From positions 1 to 64,000 of the forward strand of contig NZ_CP051198.1 of the NCBI RefSeq assembly GCF_024181225.1: DNA of 64,000 bases, given 5' to 3'. The DNA is from Treponema sp. OMZ 787 (lineage in GTDB: Bacteria; Spirochaetota; Spirochaetia; Treponematales; Treponemataceae). The translations under genes and the position numbers were made by a program. Below the pieces are notes generated by a model. That model did no database searches, was not told the origin of the DNA, and saw only the letters and a program-made list of their open reading frames with translations. Of this stretch, positions 29,103-38,295 are shown in pieces (the stretch's first letter is position 1; each line of letters begins with the position of its first letter).

Positions 29103-30104
29103 CTATTTTTTTACAGCAACAGGATTTTTCCAATACCAGCAATGCCTGTATTTTTTAAAAAATATTAAAAATCGTATTACTATTCTGATTAAAAGGTATG
29201 CAATTTGAACTGTACCAATAACAATGGAATATTCTAAAAAAACAAAATAAAGGAAGCAGCTTATAGGCACAAGTAAATCAGGTAAAGACTCTTTAGTCTT
29301 ATCCGCTGTTGCCGAAAGAACCGATTGAATAAAAACTACATTATAAAATGTAATAATCATAGTTTGTATAAATATAGGAGCTTGAACTTGCCAAACCAAA
29401 ACAGCCCCTAGAAAAGCGGAAAAAACAAGATGCAAAAATAAGCGTACAGTCAATTTTTTAGTCTTTAAAATAGTAATGATGCCTGTAACAAAAGCGGCAG
29501 CAAAACCTGCAATCATAATTATATAAATAATACTTAATCCTAAAACCACAGGCTGGACACTATAATCTCGAATAGTTTTAAATGACGCAAGAGCCGTCAT
29601 GACGGCAATTGTCATAACACCTTCGCTTGTGCTGAATGTTGAAAACTGCATCACTCCATTTTTAAAACGGCCCCAAAATGTACCTATCTGCCCAACATAT
29701 AAAAACTGATATACAAAAAAAAGCAAAAAAGGATTTGTAACCCTAAAACAAAGCATTAAAATACCGGTAAGAAGGCCTGTAACAAAGCTGTCCAAAAAAT
29801 GGTCAAAATATTCTCCAAGCGGGGAACCTGTCTTTGTCCGCCTTGCCTGTACTCCATCAGAATAATCTCCTACAATATAAGTCCAAGAAAAAATAGGAAT
29901 CAGCCACAAAAGCCTATAAGCATCATGCAAATAATTTACATAAGCTAATGCAAAAGAAACCAATATAAAGCTATTAGAGCAAATTGTTATTATATTAGCA
30001 GGAACAGACTCAGGTAAAATCCTTACAAGAGGAAAAACAAAACATTTATAAATGAGAGGACTAAGTAAGGACTTGTCCTCTGCACTGTATGAGTAATTTT
30101 CCAT
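29103..30104 (-). CDS. CDP-alcohol phosphotransferase, likely diacylglycerol choline phosphotransferase
   Basis: Transfers a phospho-alcohol from a CDP-alcohol to a lipid acceptor in the membrane. The 333-residue protein has about eight membrane helices and a perfect CDP-alcohol signature DG-2-AR-8-G-3-D-3-D at residues 83-105 (DGVQAR...GEYFDHFLD). The size and long N-terminal region match the eukaryote-like choline/ethanolamine phosphotransferases rather than PgsA or PssA (about 200 residues). T. denticola is known to make phosphatidylcholine by a CDP-choline pathway, so this gene is the natural candidate for the last step. It follows glyS by 14 bp on the same strand. Confidence 0.75.
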   Translation of the reverse strand: MENYSYSAEDKSLLSPLIYKCFVFPLVRILPESVPANIITICSNSFILVSFALAYVNYLHDAYRLLWLIPIFSWTYIVGDYSDGVQARRTKTGSPLGEYFDHFLDSFVTGLLTGILMLCFRVTNPFLLFFVYQFLYVGQIGTFWGRFKNGVMQFSTFSTSEGVMTIAVMTALASFKTIRDYSVQPVVLGLSIIYIIMIAGFAAAFVTGIITILKTKKLTVRLFLHLVFSAFLGAVLVWQVQAPIFIQTMIITFYNVVFIQSVLSATADKTKESLPDLLVPISCFLYFVFLEYSIVIGTVQIAYLLIRIVIRFLIFFKKYRHCWYWKNPVAVKK

Positions 30105-30118
30105 TAATTATTCTTTTA

Positions 30119-31471
30119 CTATACTCTTTTATAGTTTTTAATTTCAGACTGTATTCTTGAAATTAATTCAGCTCTGGGAATTCTAACCTGCTCCATGGAA
30201 TCTCTAAAACGCAGGGTAACAGTATTATCTTCTTTTGAATCATAATCGACTGTTACACAGAAAGGAGTTCCAACCTCATCTTGACGGCGGTATCTTTTTC
30301 CGATAGCACCTGACTGGTCGTAATCGGTTTTAAATTCCTCTTTAAGCTCATTCCTAATTTCAGCAGCCAATTCGGCAAGGCCGTCTTTTTTCATCAAGGG
30401 AAGAACAGCTACAGTTATAGGAGCAATATTAGGATGGAAGCGAAGCACGGTTCTCCAATCATCATCATTTCCCTTATCGGCAACTTTTTCTTCATCGTAG
30501 GCATCACAAATAAACATAAGAACATTTCTTGTTAAGCCCGCCGAGGTTTCGATTATGTAGGGAATGTACTTTTCGTTTCCGTTATCTTGATCAATGTACT
30601 GCATATCCTTACCTGAATACTCGGTATGGCGTGTAAGGTCATAGTTGGTTCGGTTGTGTACACCCTCAAGCTCCTTAAAGCCCATCGGGAATTCGTATTC
30701 AATATCGTAAGCATCCTTTGCGTAATGGGCAAGCTCATCCTTACCGTGCTGATGCCATTGGAGTTTATTTGTTCTTACTCCGTATTTTTCATAAAAGGCC
30801 CAACGCTGTTTTTTCCAATAGTCGAACCATTCATCATCACTTCCGGGTTTTACAAAAAACTGCATCTCCATCTGTTCAAATTCGCAGGTTCTAAAAATAA
30901 AGTTTTTTGTAACAATCTCGTTTCGGAAGGCTTTGCCGATCTGAGCAATACCGAAGGGAATCTTCATTCGATTCGATTGGATAATATTTTTATAGTTTAC
31001 ATAAATACCTTGGGCTGTTTCAGGGCGTAAATAAATAACGCTAGAATTATCTTCTGTCGCTCCTATGTGAGTTTTAAACATAAGATTGAATTTACGTGTA
31101 TCGGTAAGTTCGCCGCCGCAGTCTGGACAAAGTTTTTTTTCAAGATTTTCGGGAGAAAGATGATCTGCTCTAAAGCGGCTTTTACATTTTTTACAGTCAA
31201 CTAAAGGATCGGTAAAATTTTCAACATGACCTGAAGCCTCCCATGTACGGGGATGCATCAAAATTGAAGCATCAAGCCCTACAATATTGTCATGGAGCTG
31301 AGTCATCTCCTTCCACCATGCACGCGAAACATTATTTTTTAATTCTATTCCTAAGGGGCCGTAATCCCATGCACCGTTTTGTCCTCCGTAAATTTCTGAT
31401 GACTGAAAAACAAAACCTCTTCTTTTACAAAGACTTACAATTTTTTCCATTGAAATTTTATGATCTTCCAT
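30119..31471 (-). CDS. glyS: Glycyl-tRNA synthetase, homodimeric class II
   Basis: Charges tRNA-Gly. The 450-residue product is the alpha2 eukaryote/archaea-like type (also called GlyQS), not the alpha2beta2 type. It has KIVSLCKRRGFVFQSSEIYGG at the N-terminus, motif 2 around YLRPETAQGIYVN and FRTCEFEQMEMQFF, and a C-terminal anticodon domain beginning APITVAVLPL. A four-Cys zinc site is visible (CKKC, CPDC). GGGAGA precedes the ATG. The choline phosphotransferase gene follows closely. Confidence 0.96.
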   Translation of the reverse strand: MEDHKISMEKIVSLCKRRGFVFQSSEIYGGQNGAWDYGPLGIELKNNVSRAWWKEMTQLHDNIVGLDASILMHPRTWEASGHVENFTDPLVDCKKCKSRFRADHLSPENLEKKLCPDCGGELTDTRKFNLMFKTHIGATEDNSSVIYLRPETAQGIYVNYKNIIQSNRMKIPFGIAQIGKAFRNEIVTKNFIFRTCEFEQMEMQFFVKPGSDDEWFDYWKKQRWAFYEKYGVRTNKLQWHQHGKDELAHYAKDAYDIEYEFPMGFKELEGVHNRTNYDLTRHTEYSGKDMQYIDQDNGNEKYIPYIIETSAGLTRNVLMFICDAYDEEKVADKGNDDDWRTVLRFHPNIAPITVAVLPLMKKDGLAELAAEIRNELKEEFKTDYDQSGAIGKRYRRQDEVGTPFCVTVDYDSKEDNTVTLRFRDSMEQVRIPRAELISRIQSEIKNYKRV

Positions 31472-31504
31472 AAAGCATCTCCCTTATTACAATAACAGTT
31501 TTAG

Positions 31505-31533
31505 ATTATAGTCTTTTTTTTATCTTTATACAA
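31505..31533 (-). promoter_or_regulatory. Promoter of glyS
   Basis: On the minus strand TTGTAT, 17 bases, TATAAT, ending 33 bases before the glyS ATG. The leader contains GGGAGA at a normal ribosome-site distance. Confidence 0.65.
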
Positions 31534-31609
31534 GTACCAATTAAAAGAGGTCTGATAAATCGGAATAAACAAATGAAAGCCTAGTTTAACAAAAACAGTA
31601 CTTTGACAG

Positions 31610-31638
31610 TTGAAAATATACTTATTTTATGTCATAAT
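31610..31638 (+). promoter_or_regulatory. Promoter of fhs, predicted leaderless
   Basis: TTGAAA, 17 bases, CATAAT. The -10 ends six bases before the ATG at 31645 and there is no Shine-Dalgarno sequence, so transcription should begin at or next to the start codon. A TTGACA at 31603 is not at a useful distance from this -10. Confidence 0.6.
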
Positions 31639-31644
31639 ATTGAT

Positions 31645-33309
31645 ATGAAAACTGATATAGAAATAGCTAGAGAAGCGAAGCTAAATAAAATCGCTGAAAT
31701 TGCAGACGGCTTAGGGATTCATGAAGATCATGTTATTCCCTATGGAAAGTACATAGCCAAGGTTCCCTATAGCGTTATAGATGATGAAAAGGTAAAAAAG
31801 AATAATCTAATCCTTGTTACCGCTATCACGCCTACAAAGGCCGGAATCGGAAAGACTACCGTTTCTATCGGTCTTGCCTTGGGCTTAAACAAAATCGGAA
31901 AAAAGGCTGTTGTCGCCTTGAGGGAGCCCTCTTTGGGCCCCTGTTTCGGTATGAAGGGAGGAGCTGCAGGAGGCGGATACGCACAAGTTCTCCCCATGGA
32001 AGATATTAACCTTCATTTTACGGGCGACTTCCATGCTATTACTTCGGCCCACAATATGATAAGTGCTCTGTTCGACAACTATATTTTCAGAACTCAAGGA
32101 ACTCCAAAGGCCATTAAAAAAATTCTTTGGAAGAGGGTTTTGGACGTAAATGACAGAAACTTACGCCAAGTAATCACCGGTTTGGGAGACGGAAACGGCG
32201 TATTGATGGAGTCGGGATTTGATATTACACCGGCTTCAGAAATCATGGCTATCTTCTGTCTTGCAAAAGATATTGAAGATCTACGCCGAAGAATAGAAAA
32301 CATTATCTTAGGCTATGATGCAGAAGATAAGGCCGTAACCGTCAAGGATCTGGGAATTGCCGGTTCAATCGTTGTTCTTTTAAAGAATGCCATTAACCCT
32401 AACCTTGTTCAAACTACGGAAAACACACCAGCCTTTATCCACGGCGGCCCCTTTGCAAACATCGCTCACGGATGTAACTCCGTAATCGCAACAAAGACAG
32501 CCCTCACCTACGGCGAATATGTAGTTACCGAAGCTGGATTCGCTGCCGACCTCGGTGCCGAAAAATTCTTCGATATCAAGTGCCGAAAAGCAGGATTAAG
32601 CCCCAAACTTACCGTTATTGCTGCTACAACCGGCGGCTTAAAGATGCACGGAAACGTTCCTGAAAAGGAAATTTCAAAACCGAATGCTGAAGCCCTCAAA
32701 AAAGGTTTGGCTAACCTCGATAAGCACATCGAAAACATGAAGAAATTCGGACAGACTGTCGTTGTAGCCCTTAACCGCTACGGATACGACCTTGATTCCG
32801 AATTGGATTTGGTAAAGGCCCACTGCGAAGCTCAGGGAGTAGGATTTGCCGTAAATAATGCCTTTGTCGAAGGCGGAAAAGGAGCTATTCCCCTTGCAGA
32901 GCTTGTAGTAAAAACCATCGAATCCAATCCTTCAAAGCCCTTACAGTTTGTTTATGATGACAAGGACAGCATCAAAACAAAGATCGAAAAAATCTGTAAG
33001 AATATCTACGGAGCAGCCGAAGTTACCTACTCAGGTGCAGCAGACAAGATGATCAAAAAGATTGAGGAAGCAGGCATGGCAGATTACCCAATCTGTATTG
33101 CAAAAACTCAATATTCATTCTCTTCAGATCCTAAACTCTGCGGAGTACCTTCCGGCTTTGAGCTAAATGTAAGAGACATAGTTCTCAACTCAGGCTCCGA
33201 GATGATAGTCGCAATTATGGGAGACATGATGAGAATGCCAGGTCTGCCTAAAGATCCTCAGGCCGTAAGAATAGACTTGGTAAACGGCAATGTTGAAGGC
33301 TTGTCATAA
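31645..33309 (+). CDS. fhs: Formate-tetrahydrofolate ligase
   Basis: Makes 10-formyl-tetrahydrofolate from formate, THF and ATP, and can run backwards to yield ATP. The 554-residue product has the P-loop [20 protein letters not shown] at about 60-79, [23 protein letters not shown] (the two family signatures), and the C-terminal PGLPKDPQA segment. The ATG at 31645 matches the family N-terminus ([12 protein letters not shown]); a further-upstream TTG-start extension lies in the promoter and is rejected. With folD, fchA and hutI in the same window, it fits a histidine-to-formate one-carbon route. Confidence 0.96.
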   Translation: MKTDIEIAREAKLNKIAEIADGLGIHEDHVIPYGKYIAKVPYSVIDDEKVKKNNLILVTAITPTKAGIGKTTVSIGLALGLNKIGKKAVVALREPSLGPCFGMKGGAAGGGYAQVLPMEDINLHFTGDFHAITSAHNMISALFDNYIFRTQGTPKAIKKILWKRVLDVNDRNLRQVITGLGDGNGVLMESGFDITPASEIMAIFCLAKDIEDLRRRIENIILGYDAEDKAVTVKDLGIAGSIVVLLKNAINPNLVQTTENTPAFIHGGPFANIAHGCNSVIATKTALTYGEYVVTEAGFAADLGAEKFFDIKCRKAGLSPKLTVIAATTGGLKMHGNVPEKEISKPNAEALKKGLANLDKHIENMKKFGQTVVVALNRYGYDLDSELDLVKAHCEAQGVGFAVNNAFVEGGKGAIPLAELVVKTIESNPSKPLQFVYDDKDSIKTKIEKICKNIYGAAEVTYSGAADKMIKKIEEAGMADYPICIAKTQYSFSSDPKLCGVPSGFELNVRDIVLNSGSEMIVAIMGDMMRMPGLPKDPQAVRIDLVNGNVEGLS

Positions 33310-33335
33310 AAATTTATAAAAATATACTATACTAT

Positions 33336-33364
33336 TTGATTTTTACATCATAATATCGTATAAT
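33336..33364 (+). promoter_or_regulatory. Promoter of the LysM lipoprotein gene
   Basis: TTGATT, 17 bases, perfect TATAAT. The predicted start near 33371 is only six bases before a strong hairpin, so that hairpin lies at the extreme 5' end of the mRNA. Confidence 0.65.
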
Positions 33365-33376
33365 ATAGGTTAGCGT

Positions 33377-33408
33377 TTTATAAACTTGCCGAAAGGCAAG
33401 TTTATAAA
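33377..33408 (+). promoter_or_regulatory. 5'-UTR stem-loop with GAAA tetraloop
   Basis: Perfect 14-bp stem (33377-33390 with 33395-33408; core ATAAACTTGCC) closed by a GAAA tetraloop. The following sequence is AT-rich but not a clean T run. It lies after the LysM promoter and before AAGGAG at 33421. It could be an mRNA-stabilising 5' hairpin, or alternatively the fhs terminator. Confidence 0.6.
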
Positions 33409-33432
33409 TTATTATTAATTAAGGAGTAAAAC

Positions 33433-33933
33433 ATGAAGAACGTTTTGAAAATTTTAACCTTGTTGGCGGTTTTTTCTTTTATATTTACCAGCTGCGGAAC
33501 GCCTCCGCCAGCTCCTAAAGAAGAAAAGCCGGCACCGGTTATGGTAGAAGAGCCTAAACCGGAGGTAAAACCTGAGCCGATGCCCGAACCTGAACCAACA
33601 CCTGTCGTTGAAGAACCAAGAGAAGTTCCCGTAAAGGAATATATCGTTGTAGAAGGAGATACCCTATCCGAAATTGCTTTAAAATTTTACGGAACAAGAG
33701 AAAAAGCCTACTACTTCCCAATAATTATGTCTCTCAATCCCGGCAAGGTTCAACATCCGGATAAACTAACACCTAAAACAAAACTTCTAGTTCCAGATTT
33801 TGAGCTTTTCATGAAGCACTCGCCTTCAAAAATGCTTGCAAGGCCTGACTTTGAAAAATGTATTAAAATTTATGAGGATGAAGGAAAATCAGGAGTGGTT
33901 GAATCCTTGAAACGAAGGCTTAAAGAATTTTAG
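33433..33933 (+). CDS. LysM-domain lipoprotein
   Basis: A 166-residue lipoprotein with signal peptide and lipobox FTSC (Cys 21). A Pro/Glu/Lys-rich spacer at about 24-68 follows, then one LysM domain at about 70-118 (YIVVEGDTLSEIALKFYGTREKAYYFPII...LTPKTKLLVP), then a charged C-terminal tail. LysM binds peptidoglycan, so the protein probably bridges a lipid-anchored membrane and the cell wall; the spacer would span part of the periplasm. It has its own strong promoter, 5' hairpin and terminator, so it is monocistronic and likely abundant. Confidence 0.88.
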   Translation: MKNVLKILTLLAVFSFIFTSCGTPPPAPKEEKPAPVMVEEPKPEVKPEPMPEPEPTPVVEEPREVPVKEYIVVEGDTLSEIALKFYGTREKAYYFPIIMSLNPGKVQHPDKLTPKTKLLVPDFELFMKHSPSKMLARPDFEKCIKIYEDEGKSGVVESLKRRLKEF

Positions 33934-33946
33934 TCTTTAGTCTAAG

Positions 33947-33977
33947 ACTTCCTCCTTGAAAGGGAGGAAGTTTTTTT
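33947..33977 (+). terminator. Rho-independent terminator after the LysM gene
   Basis: ACTTCCTCC at 33947-33955 pairs with GGAGGAAGT at 33963-33971, followed by a run of T residues. Confidence 0.85.
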
Positions 33978-34025
33978 ATTCTCAATACAACTATAATCTT
34001 ACAAACAATTAGGAGAATTTAATTT

Positions 34026-35054
34026 ATGAATATAAGATATGCAGTAGACCTTACAAAAGAACTTTTACAAATCCACAGCCCCGGAGGCTACACAAAAGAA
34101 ATCATCGACAGAATCAAAAAAGAATTTGATTCTTTAGGTATAAAGTATACCGAAACAAATAAGGGGGCTATTTACGGCACCATTGAAGGAAAAAACACTT
34201 CAAAACACAGGGTAGTTTCAGCTCATGCCGACACCCTCGGTGCAATGGTACGCCAGATTAAGCCCAACGGCTGCTTAAAACTCGCTCCTATCGGCGGCAT
34301 AGCCTTTAACAGCATCGAAGGAGAAAATCTTTACATAATTACAAGAACAGGAAAAGTCATCACAGGCACCGGACTTCCCGAAAAGGCCTCTGTTCATATT
34401 TTTGAATCGATAGAAAAGGAAGAGCGAAACGGCGAAACCTTTGAAGTCCGTCTTGACGCTGAAACTCACTCAAAGGAAGAAACCTTAGCCCTCGGTGTAA
34501 ACATAGGGGACTTTGTAGCCTTTGAGCCCCGCACACTCGAGACAGAAGACGGCTATATAAAATCCCGCCATCTGGATGACAAGGCCTGTATCGGTATGCT
34601 TTTTGCGGCCTGCAGGGCTCTAAAAGAAAGAGGAGAAAAACCGGCTTACACCACTCACTTTTTTATAAGCAATTATGAAGAAATAGGTCACGGCTTTTAC
34701 GGTATTCCTAAAGAGAGTTTTGAGGTTTTAGCTCTGGATATCGGAACGGTCGGAGGCTGCCAAAATTCGGATGAACACGCAGTAACCATCATCGCCAAGG
34801 ACTCACGCACCCCCTACGATTTCGGCTTTAGACATAGGCTTGAAAACCTTGCTATCGAAAATAAGATCAACTATAGAACCGATGTTATGTTCAGATACGG
34901 CTCGGATGCAAGTATGTATGTCTTGCAGGGATTCGATATTAACTTTGCCTGTTTCGGCCCTGGAGTAAGTGCTACCCACCACTATGAAAGAACCCATATA
35001 GATTCTTATAAAGAAACGATCAATCTCTTATATGCTTACCTAATGAGCGAGTAG
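34026..35054 (+). CDS. M42-family aminopeptidase
   Basis: Di-metal aminopeptidase of the M42 family (glutamyl aminopeptidase / tetrahedral TET type), 342 residues. Metal and catalytic motifs are visible: SAHADTLGAMV (first His/Asp), KSRHLDDKACIGML (bridging Asp), SNYEEIGHG (Glu pair), ALDIGTVGG and the C-terminal THHYERTHID. There is no signal peptide, so it is cytoplasmic and probably trims peptides taken up or produced by proteases. It has a TAGGAGAA ribosome site. The family could also include endoglucanase-annotated members, which is a historic mislabel. Confidence 0.9.
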   Translation: MNIRYAVDLTKELLQIHSPGGYTKEIIDRIKKEFDSLGIKYTETNKGAIYGTIEGKNTSKHRVVSAHADTLGAMVRQIKPNGCLKLAPIGGIAFNSIEGENLYIITRTGKVITGTGLPEKASVHIFESIEKEERNGETFEVRLDAETHSKEETLALGVNIGDFVAFEPRTLETEDGYIKSRHLDDKACIGMLFAACRALKERGEKPAYTTHFFISNYEEIGHGFYGIPKESFEVLALDIGTVGGCQNSDEHAVTIIAKDSRTPYDFGFRHRLENLAIENKINYRTDVMFRYGSDASMYVLQGFDINFACFGPGVSATHHYERTHIDSYKETINLLYAYLMSE

Positions 35055-35097
35055 GCTTTAGAATTGAATTAAAATTTTTAATCAAGAAATTTGAAAG

Positions 35098-35143
35098 GCG
35101 GCAAATCTATAAGGCTGTAAGTCTTTAGGCTTGCCGCTTTTTT
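35098..35143 (+). terminator. Hairpin between the convergent M42 and rarA genes
   Basis: GCGGCAA at 35098-35104 pairs with TTGCCGC at 35131-35137, followed by six T residues on the plus strand. The 3' arm overlaps the last codons of rarA. The loop is long (26 bases), so confidence is moderate. Confidence 0.45.
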
Positions 35144-36450
35144 AAAATTTCAGGCCTTATCTTACCCTCATAACCCTGATCACTAGGCTCATAAAAGTGA
35201 GTACCTTCAAGCCCGTCGGGAAGATATTGCTGCTTAACCCAATGCCCATCAAAACTATGCGGATATAAATAATTATTACCGTGCCCTAAATCCTTTCCGT
35301 CCCTACTTGGATCTTTTAAGTGATTAGGAACTTCCCTATTTTCTTTTTGAACAAAATCAAGAGCCTTAAAAAAAGCTTCGGCACTGTTTGATTTAGGGCA
35401 GGTCGCCAAATAGAGGGCTGCATGGGCAAGATGATACCTTCCTTCAGGCATTCCAACACGGTCAAAGGCCTCGGCCGCTCCTGCAACAACGCTGACAGCT
35501 CCGGGAGAGGCAAGCCCCACATCTTCACAGGCGGAAATCAGCATCCTTCTAAAAATAAAGCGGGGATCTTCTCCTGCGGCAATCATGCGGGCAAGCCAGT
35601 AAACAGCCGCATCGGGATCACTTCCGCGAATCGACTTTATAAAGGCGCTTATAACATCATAATGATAGTCGCCGTCCCTGTCGTATAGCACTACCTTCTT
35701 TTGGATGCTTTCTTCTGCAATTTTAAGACTGATTGTTATTTTAAAGCCTTCGTCAGGAGGCCAGTGCTCTACACTTGTTTCAACTGCAAGCTCAAGGGCA
35801 TTTAAAAGGCTCCTCGCATCCCCTGAAGCCGTATCTATTAAATGCTCTAAGGCTCCATCTTCAAATTCCACCTTCCAGCGACCGTAGCCCCTTTCCTTAT
35901 CGGTAAGCACAAGCTGCACAACCTTTTTTAGATCCTCATTTGTTAAGGCCTTTAACTCGAAAATTCGGCTTCGGCTTACAAGAGCCTTGTTTACTTCAAA
36001 ATAAGGATTTTCTGTTGTGGCCCCGATTAGGATTATCGTACCGTTTTCGACCCAGGGCAGGAGGGCATCTTGCTGGGACTTATTCCAACGGTGGACCTCA
36101 TCCACAAAAAGAATAGTCTTGCGGTTGTAAAGCTTTTTGTTTTCTTCGGCATTGGATATAGCTTCCCTTATTTGCTGCACTCCGGTAAGAACGGCATTTA
36201 AACTTAAAAAATTGCTTTTGGTGGTATTTGCGATTACCCTTGCAAGGGTAGTTTTTCCTGTTCCGGGCGGACCGAAAAAGATGATAGAAGAAAGCCTATC
36301 GGCTTGGATTGCCCTTCGCAAAAGACAACCCTCACCGATAATATGATCCTGCCCTACGTATTCATCCAAATTAAGAGGCCGCATACGGGAGGCAAGAGGT
36401 TCATTTTGTTTAAAACTTGAAGCCGCAGCTTCAAAAAGATCCTTACTCAC
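35125..36450 (-). CDS. rarA: Replication-associated recombination protein A
   Basis: AAA+ ATPase acting at stalled replication forks (RarA/MgsA/Wrnip1 family), 441 residues. It has [19 protein letters not shown], Walker [18 protein letters not shown] at about 58-74, Walker [18 protein letters not shown], and the sensor region [26 protein letters not shown]. The C-terminal tetramerisation domain ([26 protein letters not shown]) follows. Its start overlaps the upstream lipoprotein gene by eight bases, so it is part of a minus-strand operon. Confidence 0.94.
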   Translation of the reverse strand: MSKDLFEAAASSFKQNEPLASRMRPLNLDEYVGQDHIIGEGCLLRRAIQADRLSSIIFFGPPGTGKTTLARVIANTTKSNFLSLNAVLTGVQQIREAISNAEENKKLYNRKTILFVDEVHRWNKSQQDALLPWVENGTIILIGATTENPYFEVNKALVSRSRIFELKALTNEDLKKVVQLVLTDKERGYGRWKVEFEDGALEHLIDTASGDARSLLNALELAVETSVEHWPPDEGFKITISLKIAEESIQKKVVLYDRDGDYHYDVISAFIKSIRGSDPDAAVYWLARMIAAGEDPRFIFRRMLISACEDVGLASPGAVSVVAGAAEAFDRVGMPEGRYHLAHAALYLATCPKSNSAEAFFKALDFVQKENREVPNHLKDPSRDGKDLGHGNNYLYPHSFDGHWVKQQYLPDGLEGTHFYEPSDQGYEGKIRPEILKKRQA

Positions 36451-37456
36451 GGTTCCATTCGCGTTTTTTATCGCTGTAAAAACCCCAAAGACCTGTATTA
36501 CGCTGAATAATACCGGAGCTTATTCCCAGAAAAACGGCATAGTCTCCGCTACCTCTTTGAACTCCTAAAACCGGGAATGTGTAGTAGCTTTCAAGAGTTG
36601 TCTGATATTGTGAATAAGAACTCGGCGGTGTTGTAGAGCCTGATGACCCGGGGTTAATTTGTTGTGCGTTTGAAAGAAGTGTCGGCGTAGCGTCATTTAA
36701 TTTTACTTCTGTATACCCCTTTTCAGAACCTAATAGTATGGTTTTTCTTTCTTTAAAATATGAAATACTTATAGGGCTTTTGCTAATTGATATGCTGTTA
36801 TTCCAATTACTATCATAATAATAAATTGTTGAACCAGCTAGAACAAAAATATTACTATTATCGTATGAGCAAAGAGCTATTGCATTTTGAGGGACTCCTG
36901 AGATCTCAGTACCATTCTTATACAACTTTATTTTATTGTTCGCCTTAACTAAAAAATAATCTCCTGCTGCAGAGATGAGCTTACTTACTCCCGGAATCGA
37001 AACAGTGTCAATGCCGGTTTTTGTTATCTTATAGATTTTTCCGCTATTTTCCTCGTAACCGAATACGGTTTTATCTCCATAAAGTACACGGATATTTTCA
37101 GTGCTAGGAACATCCTTCCAAACCTCATTCGATTCGTCATAATATTTTACATTACCGGATTCAAAGCAGACAAATACATTGTCGGAATTGCTTGCTATCT
37201 TTTGAATACCTCTGTCAGCTGTTAAAATTTCTTTCCAGTTAGCTTCATCATCTTTATTCTTTACATATACGCCGGCCCTATTTGCTACATAAACATTATT
37301 ATCTTTTTCAATAAGTCCAAGCACATTTCCTTCAACAGAAAATTTTTTTAAAGATATTTCATTTTCAATGACCGAAAATATAGGAGTATTATTACATGAG
37401 GCAAAAAAAATAAATATAACCGAAAATAAAATAAAAATATATCTTTTAGTTTTCAT
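36443..37456 (-). CDS. Lipoprotein with beta-propeller-like repeats
   Basis: A 337-residue protein with a lipoprotein signal (FIFFASC, Cys about 21). The body consists of repeated strand motifs such as DNNVYVANRAGVYVKN, DNVFVCFESGNVKYYD and SNIFVLAGSTIYYYDSNWNN, resembling beta-propeller blades. No named family is recognised. A Gly/Ser/Pro-rich stretch (NPGSSGSTTPPSSYS) precedes the C-terminal 50 residues. It lies between an outer-membrane-type protein and rarA, and overlaps rarA by eight bases. Surface or periplasmic binding is possible; no enzymatic motif is seen. Confidence 0.7.
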   Translation of the reverse strand: MKTKRYIFILFSVIFIFFASCNNTPIFSVIENEISLKKFSVEGNVLGLIEKDNNVYVANRAGVYVKNKDDEANWKEILTADRGIQKIASNSDNVFVCFESGNVKYYDESNEVWKDVPSTENIRVLYGDKTVFGYEENSGKIYKITKTGIDTVSIPGVSKLISAAGDYFLVKANNKIKLYKNGTEISGVPQNAIALCSYDNSNIFVLAGSTIYYYDSNWNNSISISKSPISISYFKERKTILLGSEKGYTEVKLNDATPTLLSNAQQINPGSSGSTTPPSSYSQYQTTLESYYTFPVLGVQRGSGDYAVFLGISSGIIQRNTGLWGFYSDKKREWNRE

Positions 37457-37475
37457 AATACATTTCTCCGTTTAA

Positions 37476-38093
37476 TTAAAGGTGATATCTGGCTGCAAGG
37501 CTGATACCTAAAAAATTTGCTGTTCTATTGAGACTCGAATTTTTATGCCATTCAGGAACAACATTCCAAGACACATCTCCACCGAATGACCATTCGGGCG
37601 AATACTGATAGTAAGTACCTGCATCAAACCTAAAAATCATACCGAAATACTGAGCTCCATTTCCGCTATACGATTGAATAGAACCTCCTATGCCTCCGCC
37701 AAGAGGAAAACGCCACTTTCCGGCAGCAAATGTATAGCCCATATCAAAAGTTATAGGAACAGCAAAGTATAGGTTTTTTGCCAATGTGGGATAAAACTGA
37801 AAACTTATGCTTCCTCCCAATGAAAAGCCGTCTAAAACATAATACCCGAAGGATGCATTTATAGAGCCGCCCGGCCAAATATTAGGTTTAATGGCAAATT
37901 TTGTATTCGAAGTATTAAAAAGAGGCACTCCCAAGGATAGGCCTATTTTTATAAATTTGTCGCCTTGCCGGACCGGCCTAAATACGGCTGTACCGTCTAT
38001 TTTACTGTTTGAAGGAGGCTCTGCCTCTTCTTGTGCAAAAACAGGAATCAAAAAAACACTTATAATTAAGAAACAGAAAATAAATTTCTTCAC
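37476..38093 (-). CDS. Outer-membrane beta-barrel-like protein
   Basis: A 205-residue protein with a clear signal peptide (FLIISVFLIPVFAQ, cleavage after about residue 21). The mature part has alternating amphipathic strands rich in Gly and aromatic residues (GGSINASFGYYVLDGFSLGGSISFQF) and ends in the strand LGISLAARYHL. This pattern fits a small outer-membrane barrel of about eight strands. The start is a GTG at 38093 behind GAGGTG. A good promoter lies 29 bp further upstream. It is first of a probable three-gene unit with the propeller lipoprotein and rarA. Confidence 0.72.
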   Translation of the reverse strand: MKKFIFCFLIISVFLIPVFAQEEAEPPSNSKIDGTAVFRPVRQGDKFIKIGLSLGVPLFNTSNTKFAIKPNIWPGGSINASFGYYVLDGFSLGGSISFQFYPTLAKNLYFAVPITFDMGYTFAAGKWRFPLGGGIGGSIQSYSGNGAQYFGMIFRFDAGTYYQYSPEWSFGGDVSWNVVPEWHKNSSLNRTANFLGISLAARYHL

Positions 38094-38121
38094 TTTTAAT
38101 TCACCTCTAACTTGATAAAAT

Positions 38122-38151
38122 AGTATATCTTATTTTTTACAAGAATGTCTA
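38122..38151 (-). promoter_or_regulatory. Promoter of the beta-barrel gene
   Basis: On the minus strand TAGACA, 18 bases, TATACT. It ends 28 bases before the GTG start and reads toward GAGGTG. Confidence 0.55.
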
Positions 38152-38177
38152 TATGTAAGTCTTGCACAAAACCTTAT

Positions 38178-38210
38178 TATGTTATAACATAGTAAATATG
38201 AGATAACATA
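38178..38210. promoter_or_regulatory. Tandem 14-bp palindromes (candidate operator)
   Basis: TATGTTATAACATA at 38178-38191 is a perfect palindrome. TATGAGATAACATA at 38197-38210 is a copy with two central mismatches; the copies are 19 bp apart. They lie between the divergent beta-barrel gene and folD, about 85 bp from each. Confidence 0.45.
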
Positions 38211-38295
38211 TAAAACTCTTGTCTCTTTAAACTAACATGAGTTTACAACAAACAAAAATGATAATAGTTACTTGCATAACTAATGGAGGAAAAAA

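Noticed and set aside
31603-31644. Upstream extension of fhs from a TTG start
   Set aside because: The extra codons lie in the promoter region and are not part of the conserved Fhs N-terminus.
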